64,000 nt of DNA. Origin: Gloeopeniophorella convolvens. Its lineage: Eukaryota; Basidiomycota; Agaricomycetes; Russulales. Below the pieces are notes generated by a model, which saw only the letters and a program-made list of their open reading frames with translations, did no database searches and was not told the DNA's origin. Position numbers and translations under genes: made by a program. Below, one piece after another: positions 13,301 to 25,797 of this stretch (positions are counted from its first letter, which is position 1; each line of letters opens with the position of its first letter). The stretch is taken from positions 1-64,000 of the forward strand of contig WTXD01000087.1 in the NCBI GenBank assembly GCA_022496205.1, given 5' to 3'.

Positions 13301-14381
13301 CTCCCCCGTTCGTCCCATTCCCGCACTGGTCTCCTGATCCGATCATGCTGACTAATCGCCTGCAGGACGGCCCCGAAGTATTGCACGAGGTGTCCTTCCA
13401 CATCGAGTCCTGTGAACGAGTGGGTGTCGGTGCGTGACTGAGAGTATCTGCGGTAGATTATCATCTGACTTGTAAATCGGACTGTAGTCGGACGCACTGG
13501 GAGCGGAAAGAGCTCGTTGACGTTGTCCCTTCTGCGTTGCATCCCCACAGAAGGAGAAGTGTACTATGACGGTCGCCTCACCAAGACATCAATTTGAGTG
13601 CCCTTCGTTCCAACATCACGATCATCCCGCAGACCGTGAGTTTTTTTTACCCTTCGTTCTTGAACAAAGACCTTACAGCTGCCCAGCCCGAGCTCCTGAG
13701 CGGAACTCTGCGCGAAAACCTTGATCCTTTCTCACAGTTCGATGATGTGACCCTCAACAATTCTTTGCGCGCGGCTGGTTTATTCTCTCTCCAGAGGGAA
13801 GACGATGAAGCTCGCATCACGCTCGACAGCCAGATCGCGAGCGGCGGGAGCAATCTCTCCGTCGGTCAACGTCAGATTTTGGCGCTCGCCAGAGCCCTCA
13901 TTCGTGGTAGCAAGTTACTCATTCTCGACGAAGGTGGGTTGTGCGTGTTCGCTGCAAGTGAGTACTCACTCACCATAACCAACATCAGCTACCTCTGCCG
14001 TTGATTACGACACCGATACAATCATCCAAACCTCTCTCCGCACCGAACTTAAGAACGACGTGACGCTGATAACGATCGCTCATCGTCTCCAAACTATCAT
14101 GGACGCAGACAAAATTGTGGGTTATCTTCTCATTGTCGTAGGATTGTCTTCTGAACGACAGATCACAGATGGTTCTCGACGCCGGGCGTATTGTGAGTTC
14201 TCTTCTGTGCGGGACCCTAGGGCGTAATTGATTGGCATCTTCAGGTTGAGTTCGGCCGGCCAAGTGAACTGTTGAAGACAACGAGGGTAGGTTGCGCGCG
14301 ATGGTGGATGAGAGCGGGGATAGAGATGTGCTGTATGAGATGGTGGCCAAAAAGGAGCAAGGCTCCAGTGCATCGGCGTGA
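7392..14381 (+). CDS. ABCC-type (MRP/YOR1-like) ABC transporter, multi-exon
   Basis: This is a full-length ABC exporter: N-terminal membrane segments, TMD1, NBD1, TMD2, NBD2. The start is ATG 7392; exon 1 ends at 7504 and exon 2 resumes at 7570 ([17 protein letters not shown]). NBD1 has Walker [11 protein letters not shown] near 10755, a LSGGQK signature near 11260 and Walker B EILLLDD near 11370-11395. NBD2 has [10 protein letters not shown] near 13500, [15 protein letters not shown] near 13860 and LLILDE near 13925. Known members export drugs or conjugates at the plasma or vacuolar membrane; the substrate here is unknown. Compared with the paralogue at the right end of the window, one base is missing near 13588 and one near 14278, each shifting the frame in NBD2. 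I cannot tell error from mutation. Exon borders other than the first are approximate. Confidence 0.85.
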
Positions 14382-14874
14382 ACCTACCAGGGTGCTGTTC
14401 ATATACTAAAGGACTATTTCGGTTGAGATAAACTACTTTGAATTATGCACGTTACCCGTCATTTGGGCAATTTATTGTATTCAAACGCGATTCGAAGTGG
14501 AGTTTTGAAGATGGATTCCAGGACCAGATGCGCCCCCGGGCCGACTCCTCCGATCGAGGGAACATTATTACTGCGCAGGGCCGCACGGCCCGTGACGCAA
14601 CCGGGGCTACGAAGGGCCACGAATACGGACAGCCTCGGACTCGAGGATCTCCCTGCGCCCGGGCTCTATCGTTTTGTCGTTAGCTGGAAGATCAACCCGT
14701 GTTCACGCGGACGCATGATGTCACGCACAATGCTCGTGGTAGACTTCACAGCCAATCAGAGGCGTCAAATGTCGACGCGGTGGAGACCGCGTTCTCATTT
14801 ATTATAGAAGATAATAGAAGGTACCACAGAAAGCATAAGCGATGTTAGATACAGAGAGCGTGGGTCCGGACTCT
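14382..14874. other. Intergenic, convergent ABC transporter and SDR 3' ends
   Basis: No gene is supported between the ABC stop codon and the end of the minus-strand dehydrogenase. Short plus-strand open readings have no recognisable content. Confidence 0.6.
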
Positions 14875-16041
14875 TCAAAGCTGCAGTCGCTCAACTGGAA
14901 GCCCAAGATTTGAGCCAACGTCTTTCCATTCATCCATCGTCGCTTGCAGCCTCTCCGAGCGAAGGCGCACATCCCGCATGGAGTCTTCGCCGAGGAAGAG
15001 CCAGAGTGGTGGCGGGCCATGGCCGGCGGCGCGGCCTTCGCCCCGCACGGCGTCGACGAGCGCGTCCATCCCGAGTGCGGGATCGCCTTTCGGGATCTTG
15101 ACGTACATCGGGACTGCCTTGTCCATGAAGTCACGTACACCCTCGTATCCTTCGAGGGGCGTGCCAACGCGCGTTGGTGCGTTGAAGTTGGTTTTGAAAC
15201 CTCCCGGCACCGTGACAATGACTCGGACGCTGAAGGGTTCGAGTTCGACAGCGAGTGTCTCTCCGTATGCTGGAATAAGGGCAACGTATGAGTATATGCC
15301 ATAGGGGGAGCGGCCTGTGTAACTCACAGTGAAGTGCTGCTTTTGATGCAGAATAGGATGCTGAGGTCAGAAGCGGATCAGTATACATAATCTTGGCGTG
15401 AAATGCCGCTAGATGCTCACCCATGCCCTAGGAAAGTCCGTCAGTCAACGAATCGATGTTTCAGGAAGCAATGAACTCACGATCATCTGGTTGCGGTATG
15501 CAGAGCGGCTTCCAACGAAGACGACGGTGCCTTCGCGTCGTGAGCGCATATGAGGAAGAACAGCGTTGGTGACGTTCATGGGCCCGACGAAGTTCGTTTG
15601 CATGTCTCGCATAACACCCTCGGCGCTATAGGAACCTTTAAGCTTCCATGAGCGAGCCGTGAACGACGACACATACCCAAGTTCCTCGCTTGCACCATAT
15701 GTCATTGTCCCTGCGTTGTTCACGAGCACGTCAATGCGACCCCAGGTGTGAGGCCCTCTTGCACGCGTTGTCTAATCTCTTCCGTCGAAGAAGTGACATC
15801 AAGAGTCAACACCCTCAACCGTGTCTGGTCGATCGATATATCTTCAAGGAGCTCCTCGAAGGACTCGAGCGACCTTGCAGTCGCGATAACATAGTCACCA
15901 CGAGCGAGGACAGAACGAGTCAACGCCAGGCCCAGGCCTGCTGATGCACCTGGATAGAGTGTGAGGAGATCGGGGTCAAGATGGTGGGCATGTCGTACAC
16001 GTACCAGTGATAAACCAGACTCGTGTAGTGCTGCTGACCAT
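14875..16041 (-). CDS. Short-chain dehydrogenase/reductase (SDR)
   Basis: An NAD(P)-dependent oxidoreductase of the classical SDR fold. Start ATG 16041 is followed by TRVWFITGASAGLGLAL, the nucleotide-binding TGxxxGxG motif, which is split by a 55-bp intron (15950-16004). LVNNAG and a TNFVGP region follow, then a 51-bp intron (15626-15676), GSRSAYRNQM, and the catalytic YSASK on a small exon near 15340. The protein continues with YGETLAVELEPF and PGGFKTNF to the stop at 14875. It resembles fungal SDRs related to ketoreductase/NAD-binding Rossmann proteins; the substrate cannot be predicted. Between QRVQE and RIDVLVNNAG (about 15745-15760) the frame is off by one base, so either an indel inactivates it or the base is missing from the assembly. 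Confidence 0.8.
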
Positions 16042-17094
16042 GTTGTTATGGTTAGATGTGGAAGTAGATGATGCTGTCTGATAACCAGCTCAAGCTGGCG
16101 GCTTTTATAAACCTGGCATCCCATTCACTACGGGAAGTTCAGGAGAGGTATTAGCGGGATGTCTGGCGCAGCGAGCGTCGGAAGCCATCGACAAGTGTTC
16201 GAGTGGAAGTGGCGGCTTGTTCAATGGCGACAATCAGTCCGACATGGAGAAGTCACGGGCGGCACAGCCAATTGGGGACGGGCGCCTGTCGTTGCGTCCC
16301 TACCTCCCTGGCCCTCCCACACTGTCTGGAGAAGATACGAACAGCCGTGGGCGGCGGGAGGTGGCGGGCGCGAAGCTCGTGAATTCAGTTGTTCGGTACT
16401 ATGGATGACTTGCCATAAGGATTTGGAACGGTTTACAACCGAGTTCAGAAACACAGGGCCGCAGTTGCCGCGTTCAGCCGGCGGATACGCGCACAAGCGT
16501 GATTGGACGGGTGCTACTGCTGTGATGAACTTCGATCTCCGCCAGAACACGCCTGTTCTGAACGGATGTCACACAACGCGGCCTGTATTTTCGTAGTATC
16601 CACGATCGGTACGACCGGGGCCTGGCGTCATATCGTCAACGTTGAGTATTCCGAATATTTTCTCAGCGATCTTGAAGGGGGGGGGGTACGACCGATTGTC
16701 TTCCATTACTAAGGTCTGCTTTAGGAGACAAGGGTACGACCCCTTCAGATGCTCGAGGATGCTCGTCATTATCGGAGTGCGAATCACTGCCTCAAATAGA
16801 GCGATTTGGATACGGATCAACCACGTGCTGCCCGAGTTCCGGAACCCGACGTGATTGAGCATCGGCCCTCCGCATGTCACTCCGGACTACATCTCCTCCT
16901 CGACGCTTACTATCGACAACTTCGACGTTATTGCTCTTTTGCGCGCGCATCCCGCCCGCCCCGACACCCTGAAACAAATCACCATTGTCCTGCGGCACCT
17001 CCTAGTCAACCGACTCCGCCCTTCGCCGCGCGGAGACCACATTCAATTCGCCGTTACCGCCTGTGCCCAGCTGTGCCCACCGCCCGCCCGCGTG

Positions 17095-17320
17095 TCAGAC
17101 AGGTACCGGTGCGAATGCGCACCGCAGCCCAAACGGCATCAAGAACAGGGCTTCCTGCGGCTCGCACCGACGATACGCGAGCGCGCGCACCTGCACGTTC
17201 AGGTAGGTATGCGCGGGCCCGTTGGCGCGCAACAGCTAGCACATGTCGGGCAGATCCATGAACAGCATGCGCGCGGAGGTGTGCCACTGGATGTAAACCC
17301 CATCGCACTTACAGTATACC
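17095..17320 (-). pseudogene. Coding-like remnant of unknown protein
   Basis: The minus strand reads VYIQWHTSARMLFMDLPDM, an in-frame stop, then LLRANGPAHTYLNVQVRALA and further residues to a stop at 17095. The composition looks protein-like but no start or neighbouring exons can be joined. I do not recognise the family. It may be a decayed gene fragment or chance. Confidence 0.22.
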
Positions 17321-17478
17321 AGCACCGAGGTCGAGAGCCATGTTCGACCTCAGTGCAATGAACCGTCAAATACATCACAGTACTAACGGTTGAATACAAA
17401 AAACTATGTCTTCTCATGGGTCCCTTGAGATTGATTGCCGGCGCACAGCAAGCAACGTCGCCGAGACAGACCGCCGGT

Positions 17479-17698
17479 TACAGCTAAAACCGAAACCTTA
17501 GGCCCCTGCCGATTGTCCCCAGATACACGCGAGTCTGACATAACCTGAGCGGAGCAAGAAGTTAAGTCCTTGACGCTGGGGTTATCATTTTGTGTTGGCA
17601 GGCGGATGTCTCGGCATCAGCAACCGAACACTTAATTGAGACCCCGGCCTGTATTCCCGAGAAGTGGAAAAGGGCCTAAGGTTTCGGTTTTAGCTGTA
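17479..17698. mobile_element. MITE-like element with 27-bp perfect terminal inverted repeats
   Basis: The left end 17479-17505 begins TACAGCTAAAACCGAAACC and is the exact reverse complement of 17672-17698. If the outer TA on each side is a target duplication, the true inverted repeats are 25 bp starting CAGCTAAAAC, as expected for Tc1/mariner-type non-autonomous elements. The interior of about 166 bp has no coding capacity. Family placement is inference. Confidence 0.75.
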
Positions 17699-18570
17699 GG
17701 TGGGCCCCAAGGTCCGTGTCGGGGGACCGGGGACGGCGCGCGCCGTCGTCCGAGCCGAGACATTCTGGGTTTGGGCTCGGCTGCTGGCGCAGTCCGTGCG
17801 CGTGAACGAGGTGGTGCGTGTTCTGTCCTCTCCGCGCGTCCGCTCATGCAAGGCTCACACTCCGTTCCAAAGGACACACATACATCGCTCTGAGCGCATT
17901 GTATATGTTCCTAACAAAGGTGGCCGACATGTCATCGAGACCCGGCATCGCGGTAGGCCCTGACGCAACCTTGATGCGTGGGAGAGGGCGAGCTGCTTGT
18001 CCTACTTATTGCTGCGGCGCGTGGAAATGACTATGCGTGCCCGGCGCCGACTGATACCGACCGATGCCGATGAACTAGGAGAGTCCGTGGAAAGCCTGGA
18101 CCAGGCTGTCTTACCTAGGTTCTGTTCGAAGGACTGGATCGCTTCCATCCGGCCGCGGAAGTGGCCGAGGGAGCTTTTCATAGGGGAGGGCACCCCGTAT
18201 CATGAGCCATCTTTGTGTGTTCTTCCCAGGGCCCTCAAATACTGCACTGTACTAGGCTACTCCATTTTCGATTCGTTACTGTGGCATTGCGCCGGTGGAG
18301 GCGGCGTTGCCGCCGGGCGTGGAGTCAGAGGAGGACTCTCCTCCGAGGAGGTTCGGCATTTCCCGGACTCGTAGCTACACTTTAGAGCTTCAGATACAGT
18401 CTCTCGTTGATATACGTGCTGCCATGCCCAGTTCGTGATTGGCCTTCGAAAGGCCATCCACGTGCCAAACGCTACCATAAAACCAGAGTTTTTTTACACT
18501 GCGCAGGCCACATAGTTACACCGCTTATAGTAGATAGAGTGGAACGATGATACTACGATCTCGTACGATT

Positions 18571-21500
18571 CTACGGTTTTCCTGCGTAACACGTCGTCCA
18601 ATCAGTCCCATGAGCAAAATTCGATGTATCTAGGATAGTCTCGTTTGGGTGAATGACCCACACATTGCGCGGGTGGCGAAGGCCAGCCCTGTGCGGTTCA
18701 GGGATCCACATGAGGAGCGCGCCGTCTTCCCCACGGATCCAGCCTTCCGCCATCTCCCACCGGTCCGGAATGGCGCCGCCGCCGCTGATGCGACTCGGGC
18801 GCCGAACCAACTTGTTCAAGGGAGTGCTGTCAAGTAAATCGTGGGCGGGGACATCTGATGGAGTCCGAGGTACTTGCGGACGGGGACGGGCGGAAGTTTC
18901 TGCGGGATCTTCAGTGTTGAGGACCCAGAGCCGGATTGCCTTGTCGCTGGAGCACGACACAAGACGCTGGCCATCGGATGAAAAGGCAATGGAGGTGACC
19001 CCATCCGTATGCCCCATGAATGGCCTTGCGGCCACCTGTCCCGTCTTTGCATCCCAGATGCGGATTGTGCTGTCATACGACCCCGAAGCAATGTGGCGGC
19101 CATCGGGCGAGAACGCGACAGATTCGACCATGCCTCTGTGCCCCGTGAATGGAGCTCCGACGGCCTGTCCCGTCTCCGCGTCCCAGATCCGAATTGTTCT
19201 GTCCAGCGACCCCGAAACAACATGACGACCATCCGGCGAAAACGCAACAGACGTGACCTTGTCTGTGTGCCCAGTGAGGGGACCTGCGACAGCAGTTCCT
19301 GTCTCTGCATTCCAGATGCGAACTGTCTTGTCCCATGAGCCCGAGACAATACGCTGGCCGTCCGGCGAGAACATGACAGAGTTAATCGGCTCTGTGTGCC
19401 CCATGAATGGACCTGCAACCACGTGTCCCGTCTCTGCGTTCCAGATCCAAACCGCGCTGCCATGCGAGCCAGAGGCAACACAACGACCATCTGGTGAAAA
19501 CGCGACAGCGATAACCACACCTACGCGGTTCCCGGGCGAAGTTACGATCGCTTGTCCTGTCTCTACGTCCCAGATGCGGACGGTTCCGTCATGCGAGCCT
19601 GACGCAACACGGCGGCTATCAGGCGAGAACATGACAGAGTTGACCGAAACTGCGTGCCCCGTGAGTGGACCTGCGATGGCCAATCCCGTCTCCGCGTCCC
19701 AGATCCGAACTGTGTCGTCTTGCGCCGAGGCAACGCGGCGACCGTCCGGCGAGAGCGCCACAGAATTGATCTTGTCCGTATACTCTATCAATGGTGCTGG
19801 AGGGACGGCCAGTCCTATCTCTGCATCCCAGATGCGAAGAGAATAGTCCTCGGAGCCCGAGGCAAGACGGCGGCCGTCTGGCGAGAACATGACGGAGATG
19901 ATGGAATCCGTGTGCCCTATGAATGGACCCGCAATGACCTGTCCTGTCTCTACATCCCAGATGCGGATAGTGTTGTCCCACGAGCCGGAGGCAAGACGAC
20001 GACCATCCGGCGAGAACGCAACAGAGGAAACAGCACTAGCGTGCCCTACGAATGGACCAGCGATGGCCTGCCCCGTCTTTCCGTCCCAGATCCGAATTGT
20101 CTCGTCCAATGATCCAGAGGCAAGACGGAGACCGTCCGCTGAGAACACGACAGAGCAGACCCAACGCATGTGCCTCATGATTGGACCTGCGACGATCCGT
20201 CCTGTCTCTGCGTTCCAGATTCGAACTCTATGGTCATAGGAGCCCGAGGCAACACGGCGACCGTCCGGCGAGAACGCGACAGAGAAGACCATGTCTTTGT
20301 TCCCGGCGAATGGACCTACGACGGTCCGCCCTGTCTCTGCGTCCCAGATGCGAATTGTCTTGTCATACGATCCCGAGGCAAGACGGCGACCATCCGGCGA
20401 GAACGTGACGGAGCTGACCCAATGTGTGTGCCCCGTGAGTGGCTCTGCGACGACCGACCCTGTCTCTGCGTCCCAGATACGAATTGTCTGGTCATTCGAG
20501 CCCGAGGCAATACGCCTACCATCCGGCGAGAAGGCGACAGAGTTGATCCAGTCCGTGTGTCCAGTGAATGGACCCGCAATGGCCTGGCCCGTCTCTGTGT
20601 CCCAAACACTAACTGATGCGCCGTACGAATTCGAGGCAATGCGTTGACCGTCCGGCGAGAATGCAATGCTTCTGCACTCTGCGCCTGCATGAATGACCAT
20701 TTCTTGCACTGGCCAATGCGACATCCGTCCCTTACGCAAGGAGAGCGTTCGCGGGAACAGTGGTGCATATTGCTGGGAGATTACAGATGATTCCGGGGCA
20801 AACGGGAGGGCGGACAGGTAAAGGTGTGGAGTGCTCTGTGCGATAGGCATCCCAAAAAAGTGCACGAACTTGGCAGCGTCGTGGGTCCACACCTCGAGCG
20901 TCTTCAGCGGGTCCGTCAATGGCGACTGTCATAGAAAGAATCCATGAGATCCACAAATCCATGATCAAGCACTTGTAAATGCTCACGTCTTCGTGGGCTT
21001 GAGCCTGCCAGTCTTTCATAGTCAACAAGGCCTGCGAGGCAAGATTGACGGCCCCAAGTAGGCTGAGGGCTTCGAGCCAAGAAAGAAAGTCATTCTTGAA
21101 GAACGATTGGGCCTCGTTGATGAGACTTGCGTCGGGAGCGCTCCGCTTGAAGTGGGCAGCCCAGAAGCGGCAGGCGTAGGATAGAGCGTGTGAGATGTGC
21201 TCGGCCACGCGGGACGAGAGGTCCGAGATGTCTGAGTTGCGTTGATTCGAGGATTGGAGACCACAGATATTGAAGCCCGCCTCATGATGGATGAGGCCGA
21301 GAGTGCCGCTCGCCAACTGGCGGTGAGCGTCGCTTATGTTGATCCAAAACTTGCCAGACCTCTTCTGATCGGTGAGGAAGTCACGGAAAGACACATGTAA
21401 CGGGACGATGGGGAGTGATGAGCTGGGTAACGTGACGTTGCTCAGCAAGGAGCCAAGGTAGTCAACAATTGCACGAATAGACCCCTCGCTTAGACCAGCC

Positions 21501-23900
21501 GGTGGCGTCGCATACTCGCACAAACGGGCCATAGAATCGATAGAAGGAGGCTCGAACGACGCGAGCAGAAGCCCCATCACAGATCGAAAACGAGTTAGGA
21601 CCGAGTCGCGACTGAATGTCCTGGTAAGGACCGTGTCGTATAGTGTGTCCAGAGGGTTGAGGCCTTCGTGGTCGGGAGACGGATGCAGGACGTCATCTAT
21701 GCATTCGCTCTGTTCTAGACCAGGGGGTGGGCGTTGGATGTAGTCGCATGCAACAGCTGCCCACTGGAATAGTCCGTCCGCCTTGGCTACGAGCTTATCA
21801 CCGCACAATTGGAACACAGTGGAGGGGAGGCGCTCCTGGATGTAAGCGCGAATGTCTTCGTGTGTACGAGAAGATAGGCGCCGATCGTCCATATACAGAT
21901 TGGTCATGTATTCCGCTTTAATGAATGCGTTCACGATGTCTTTCTCCGGTCTGGAGGTGATCAGGATGCGGAAGTTTGAAGGGAGCTTGTAGATGTTGTC
22001 GGCGAGGAAGGTGTGCAACCCGCCGTACCGAATGCGTCACCAGACTCATCCAATGCATCGACGATGAGGAAAATGGGACTGATCAAGGGGGCCTTTCGAA
22101 GCGGCTCCAGCAACATTGACTGAAAGACGGTTTGGTAATCTTGTGCGCCACGCCGAAGGGACGTGTTGCCTTCGATGACTTCCACAAGGACGCTTTGAAC
22201 GTAGGGTACCGGTCTGCGAGGTCGTGTACCAGCCCAGTGAAAAGGAGGGAGGTGTCACGGCCAACTCTTTCCGTGCGCGAGAAGACAAATGAAGAGGTGA
22301 GACGACGAGTCTCGTTGAAGCGATGAGCGATTTCATTTGCGATTGACGACTTCCCCGTCCCCGCCTGGCCGAAGAGCACGAGCGCACGCGGAGATGAGGG
22401 GTCGTTCGCCCAGCTGGTGATATGGTCTAAGAAGGCCATGCGAGTCCCGATAGACACCTCTTGTCTGGACGGAAACGCGTTCCTTGCGGGTACGGGATTT
22501 CCCCGAGCTTGGCGTCCATTCCTGCACATATCCGGTCAGACTTCCAGGTGAGCTCGTCGCCACAGAAAGGTCGTACCAACGCCTGCAACTTTGCTAGCGA
22601 CCTGCTCAATTCGGATGGCGAGCCCGTCTAACCGTCCTGGAATCTGGGAGAGACCATCTTGGAGTTGGTCAAGATCGTCGTGAATCTGGTATACGGTATT
22701 CTGGATGGCGACGGTGCTATGATCAAGGAATTGATCGTGAAGATATTCCAGTCTATCGCTATAGCGCTTGATTTGCTCATTGGTGCCGTCAACAAGATGC
22801 TTCCGAAGTCGGGTGCCTGCAGGTCGTATATGTTACGATAAGAAAGGGAGGACCCATGAGACCTGCGGACGGAAACGTACGAAATCGCTCGTCCCCTGCG
22901 TACGCCCTAACAAAATCTCCGCAGTCACAGACATGGTGCAACATCTCCTTTAGAATCGCGGTCTGTTTGGTTTCGAGCTTGCGGAGCTGCATGGTATTCG
23001 CCGACTCTGCGAGATCGAATGCATCCCGTATTGCAACAAGGAGCGATTTGACGCCCTTATCACGCTCAACCTGGGCAAGGAACGTCTAGGCACAGCACCA
23101 CGAGAATGAGAAACGCGACATTCTATTCATGCTAGCGAACTCACCTTCGGGATAACGGAGAGGACGCTCCATGCCATCTTGGCCCAAGGGTGAATCTAGT
23201 GGGTCAACCACCACCAGGTCAGCGGTCGGCTCCGTGGTGGGACAATATGATTACCTCTGTAATTTTATCAACCGCATCCACCACCCATTTGACGTTCTTG
23301 AGCACCGAGCCCCACGTGTCATAGAACTCAGAGACCTCTTGGAGGTCATCCGGCGCGTCGTTAGCAATTTCCATGGCCTTTAGCAGAGGACCATGAGCAG
23401 TCTTCACGTTAGACATCGCCTGATCAGCTGCGCTCAAATTCGCTGCAGCTTCCGCCTGGTCTGCTGGACCGCCGTCGGGCATGCCACCCGGAGTTACGCC
23501 GGGGAGGGTGCCACTGACATGGCTCGGTCCTGCAGAGGCCTCGGGAGGGCCGACGGTTGCGGCCTCCCCATGCGGAAGTCGGCCCCCCTCCGGCAAGGAG
23601 ATGGAGAGAACGAGGATCGCACGCTGTGGTGCAGGGCTGAGTGGAAGGTCAAACTCTACACGAGGTGGTCAGCAACTGGGGGACACAAGACTGGTGCACC
23701 TCGTACCTCGATTGGAGAACGAGCGAATGGACTCGAATGGTATCACCAGCGGCCCAAGGAGGATGTCTTTGGACAGCCCCCGAGTCCGTGCAACCACGTG
23801 CACCACGAGTGACGAAGTGGGGCTGACTTGACTGCGAACACCTGTCACTGAAGTTGAACGGAGGAATAAGAGCAGTGTGCCTTACAAGCCAGAGAGAGTC
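18571..23900 (-). pseudogene. NLR2: NACHT-WD40 gene with multiple frameshifts
   Basis: A paralogue of NLR1 with the same exon order. The last exon, 20925-18571, is an intact frame encoding 14 WD40 repeats. It is preceded by a 61-bp intron (20926-20986) and the NACHT exon. P-loop GQAGTGKSS, FLIVDALDES and LITSRPEKD are all present, but lie in different frames. Relative to NLR1, one base is missing near 22447, one near 22180 and one near 22020. The 5' exons are recognisable (EFDLPLSPAP, KWVVDAVDKI, the Met-Ala-Trp helix), but the equivalent of the NLR1 ATG at 6168 reads GTG, and the frame from the outer ATG stops early. The upstream region is also homologous to NLR1. It is either a decaying copy or one carrying assembly errors. 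Confidence 0.75.
18960..20660 (-). repeat. WD40 repeat array of NLR2
   Basis: Fourteen repeats of about 129 bp on the minus strand. The units here are more diverged from each other than in NLR3 and NLR4, for example the irregular units near 19530 and 19740. Confidence 0.85.
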
Positions 23901-24868
23901 TCATCCCATCGCACCGACCACCCTTTGCTTTGGACAGCCGACGTTCTTTCGGTCCTCATCCCATCGGTCGCAGTGACATAGAATTCTCTCTCCTTGCCGG
24001 ATGTTGTGCTGAGATGAGGCAGGTCGCTTGCTCGTACGACTGCAGAAAGGAAGCGGTTCAGTGCCAAGGGACCACCGTCTTGAGGTGCTGATGCCTACTA
24101 GTAAGCACAGGGCGGGCAACTGGAGGGAGATCCGAGCCCCCACGGTCCCCATCCCGAGATGTGCTGTTCGAAGATAGTCCAAGAGTCAGACCTGCCAACA
24201 ATTGCAGTACACATATCACAACCGCACTTACGGCGTAGCCATGATCAACTGCTCTTCGTGGTTTCTTCACTTGCGATGTAGGGGAGATTGTCAGAATAGA
24301 ATACAGGGTCAAGGGTATCTGTTCCCCGTACATATATGATACGCCCTCACGCGACGTCGCATGACGTCGCGCACATATTATTAACGCGACATCGCGGGAC
24401 GTCGCGCATATGCTTCCTGGAGTTTGAGGACACAAAGGCTGATATCGGCGACAGTCCGGCGGTCCTTGTGTTATGTATGGTAGATAGGCCCAAACTAGGT
24501 CCATCTACGAAGCACCGAAGACCGTGAATCGAGTGTGATGACCGTCGTGCAGGCATGTAAATGTTTGAAAAGGCAAGGACAAGGCACAAGTGACAGAGGA
24601 ATACAAGGCAAGTACAAGGGCAAGTGCGTCGCGCACCGATCAGCTAGCAAGAGGTCGTAAATTGATGGTCTAAATGGCTGTCTTCACCTGGCCGGTCTGT
24701 TACAGAAATTCGGTGCCGTCCTTAGAGTCGTCATCGAGACAACTTAACCGTCATGCTCGTGACCTTGAATGTCAGCCAATGGTGTGTACGCCGGCCCACC
24801 GGCCCGCCAGCTCTCTCATCGTCATCATCAGCTTGACAGCCACTAGTGGCCACTGTTACCTTACCACA
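23901..24868. other. Region upstream of NLR2 and NFKBIL1-like gene
   Basis: About 23880-24260 is homologous to the NLR1 upstream region, and 24420-24530 matches further U-block sequence. Between them, 24349-24412 has repeated palindromic GCGACGTCGC-type words. The remainder to 24868 is the NFKBIL1-like promoter side, with no clear gene. Confidence 0.45.
24349..24412. repeat. Clustered ACGTCGC palindromic words
   Basis: The palindrome GCGACGTCGC and three further near-copies of GACGTCGCGC occur within about 60 bp, spaced by AT-rich bases. The function is unknown; they could be protein-binding sites or a degenerate simple repeat. Confidence 0.4.
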
Positions 24869-25797
24869 ATGCCCAAAAGTCTGCACCTCAAGCGCACGCC
24901 CGCCGAACAAGCCGAGCACGACCTGCGCAAAGCCCGCAAAGCTGCAAAGAAGGCCGCGCGCCGCGCGCACCGCACCACATATGACGACGACCCGGGGCCC
25001 TCGATGTCCGCGCGGCGGGATAGGAGGAGGGTGCGCGTTGGCGCGAGAAGATGTGGGACGCATTCGGCGAGGACGAGCGGCTGGACTCGCTCGAGGCACG
25101 CATGAACGACTACGCGCATGTGCCGCGGCGGTGGCGCGCGGCGGGCATCGGCGCGTACGACGACGCGGACGTTGAGGCGGGGGAGGACCCGACGCTCATG
25201 GACGATGACCAGTACGCCGAGTGGGTGCGCGTCGGGATGTGGAGGTGCGTGGTTTTATTCCCCTTCACTCTTAAGTCAATGCTCAATTATCGTGTTGGAC
25301 ATGGCAGGCGGCGTAATGCTGCGGCGCACGCGGAGGAGCTGCGCCAGCAAGAGGCGCGGGCGGCTGCGCAGGCGCACGCGGAGCGCAGGTTGCGCGCGAA
25401 GGAAGACGAGAAGTGGCGGCGGCGCCGCGAACGCGCGCGTGAGCGCGAGGCGGATGCGCGCGGAGCGTACGACCGCGCGTGGGCGGCGCTGCTTGAGGCA
25501 CCCCCGGGAGATGGTCCGGAGCTGCGCTTCGCGGACGTGCCGTGGCCTGTGGCGGACGCTGCGTCGCTCACGTCCGACGCGATCGCTGCGTTTCTCCTGC
25601 CTGCGCACGGCGCGGATGAGCCGGAGGGCGCCAAGGCGCGCCGGGAGGTGCTGAGGGCTACGATGCTGCGCTTCCACCCGGACAAGTTTGAGGGGCGCGT
25701 CCTGGTGCGGGTTCGACCGGAGGAGCGCGAGGCGGTACGCGAGGGTATGGGCGCGGTGGTTAGGGCTGTGACGGCGTTGATGGGCACAAAGTCGTGA
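24869..25797 (+). CDS. NFKBIL1-like protein (NF-kappa-B inhibitor-like 1 family)
   Basis: Start ATG 24869 opens a Lys/Ala/Arg-rich segment (MPKSLHLKRTPAEQAEHDLR). The second part runs from MWDAFGEDERLD through a charged coiled-coil to LRFADVPWPV and LRFHPDKFEG near the C-terminus, the J-domain-like motifs of the NFKBIL1 family found across fungi. A 63-bp intron lies at 25245-25307. The two halves of exon 1 are in different frames: one base appears to be missing near 25043 (VRV to REKMWD). The family is mostly known from animals, where a role in mRNA processing is proposed; the role in fungi is not established. It sits at the left edge of a conserved gene island. Confidence 0.7.

Larger units (their letters stand above)
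16042..18570. other. Gene-poor region with MITE-like element
   Basis: No complete gene is supported. It contains a 220-bp element with 27-bp perfect inverted ends (17479-17698), a coding-like minus-strand remnant near 17.1-17.3 kb and a G10 homopolymer near 16680. The rest appears non-coding. Confidence 0.5.

Noticed and set aside
16855..17361. 168-codon plus-strand open frame
   Set aside because: Its second half is opposite a better coding-like minus-strand remnant; no motif, intron structure or homologue recognised.
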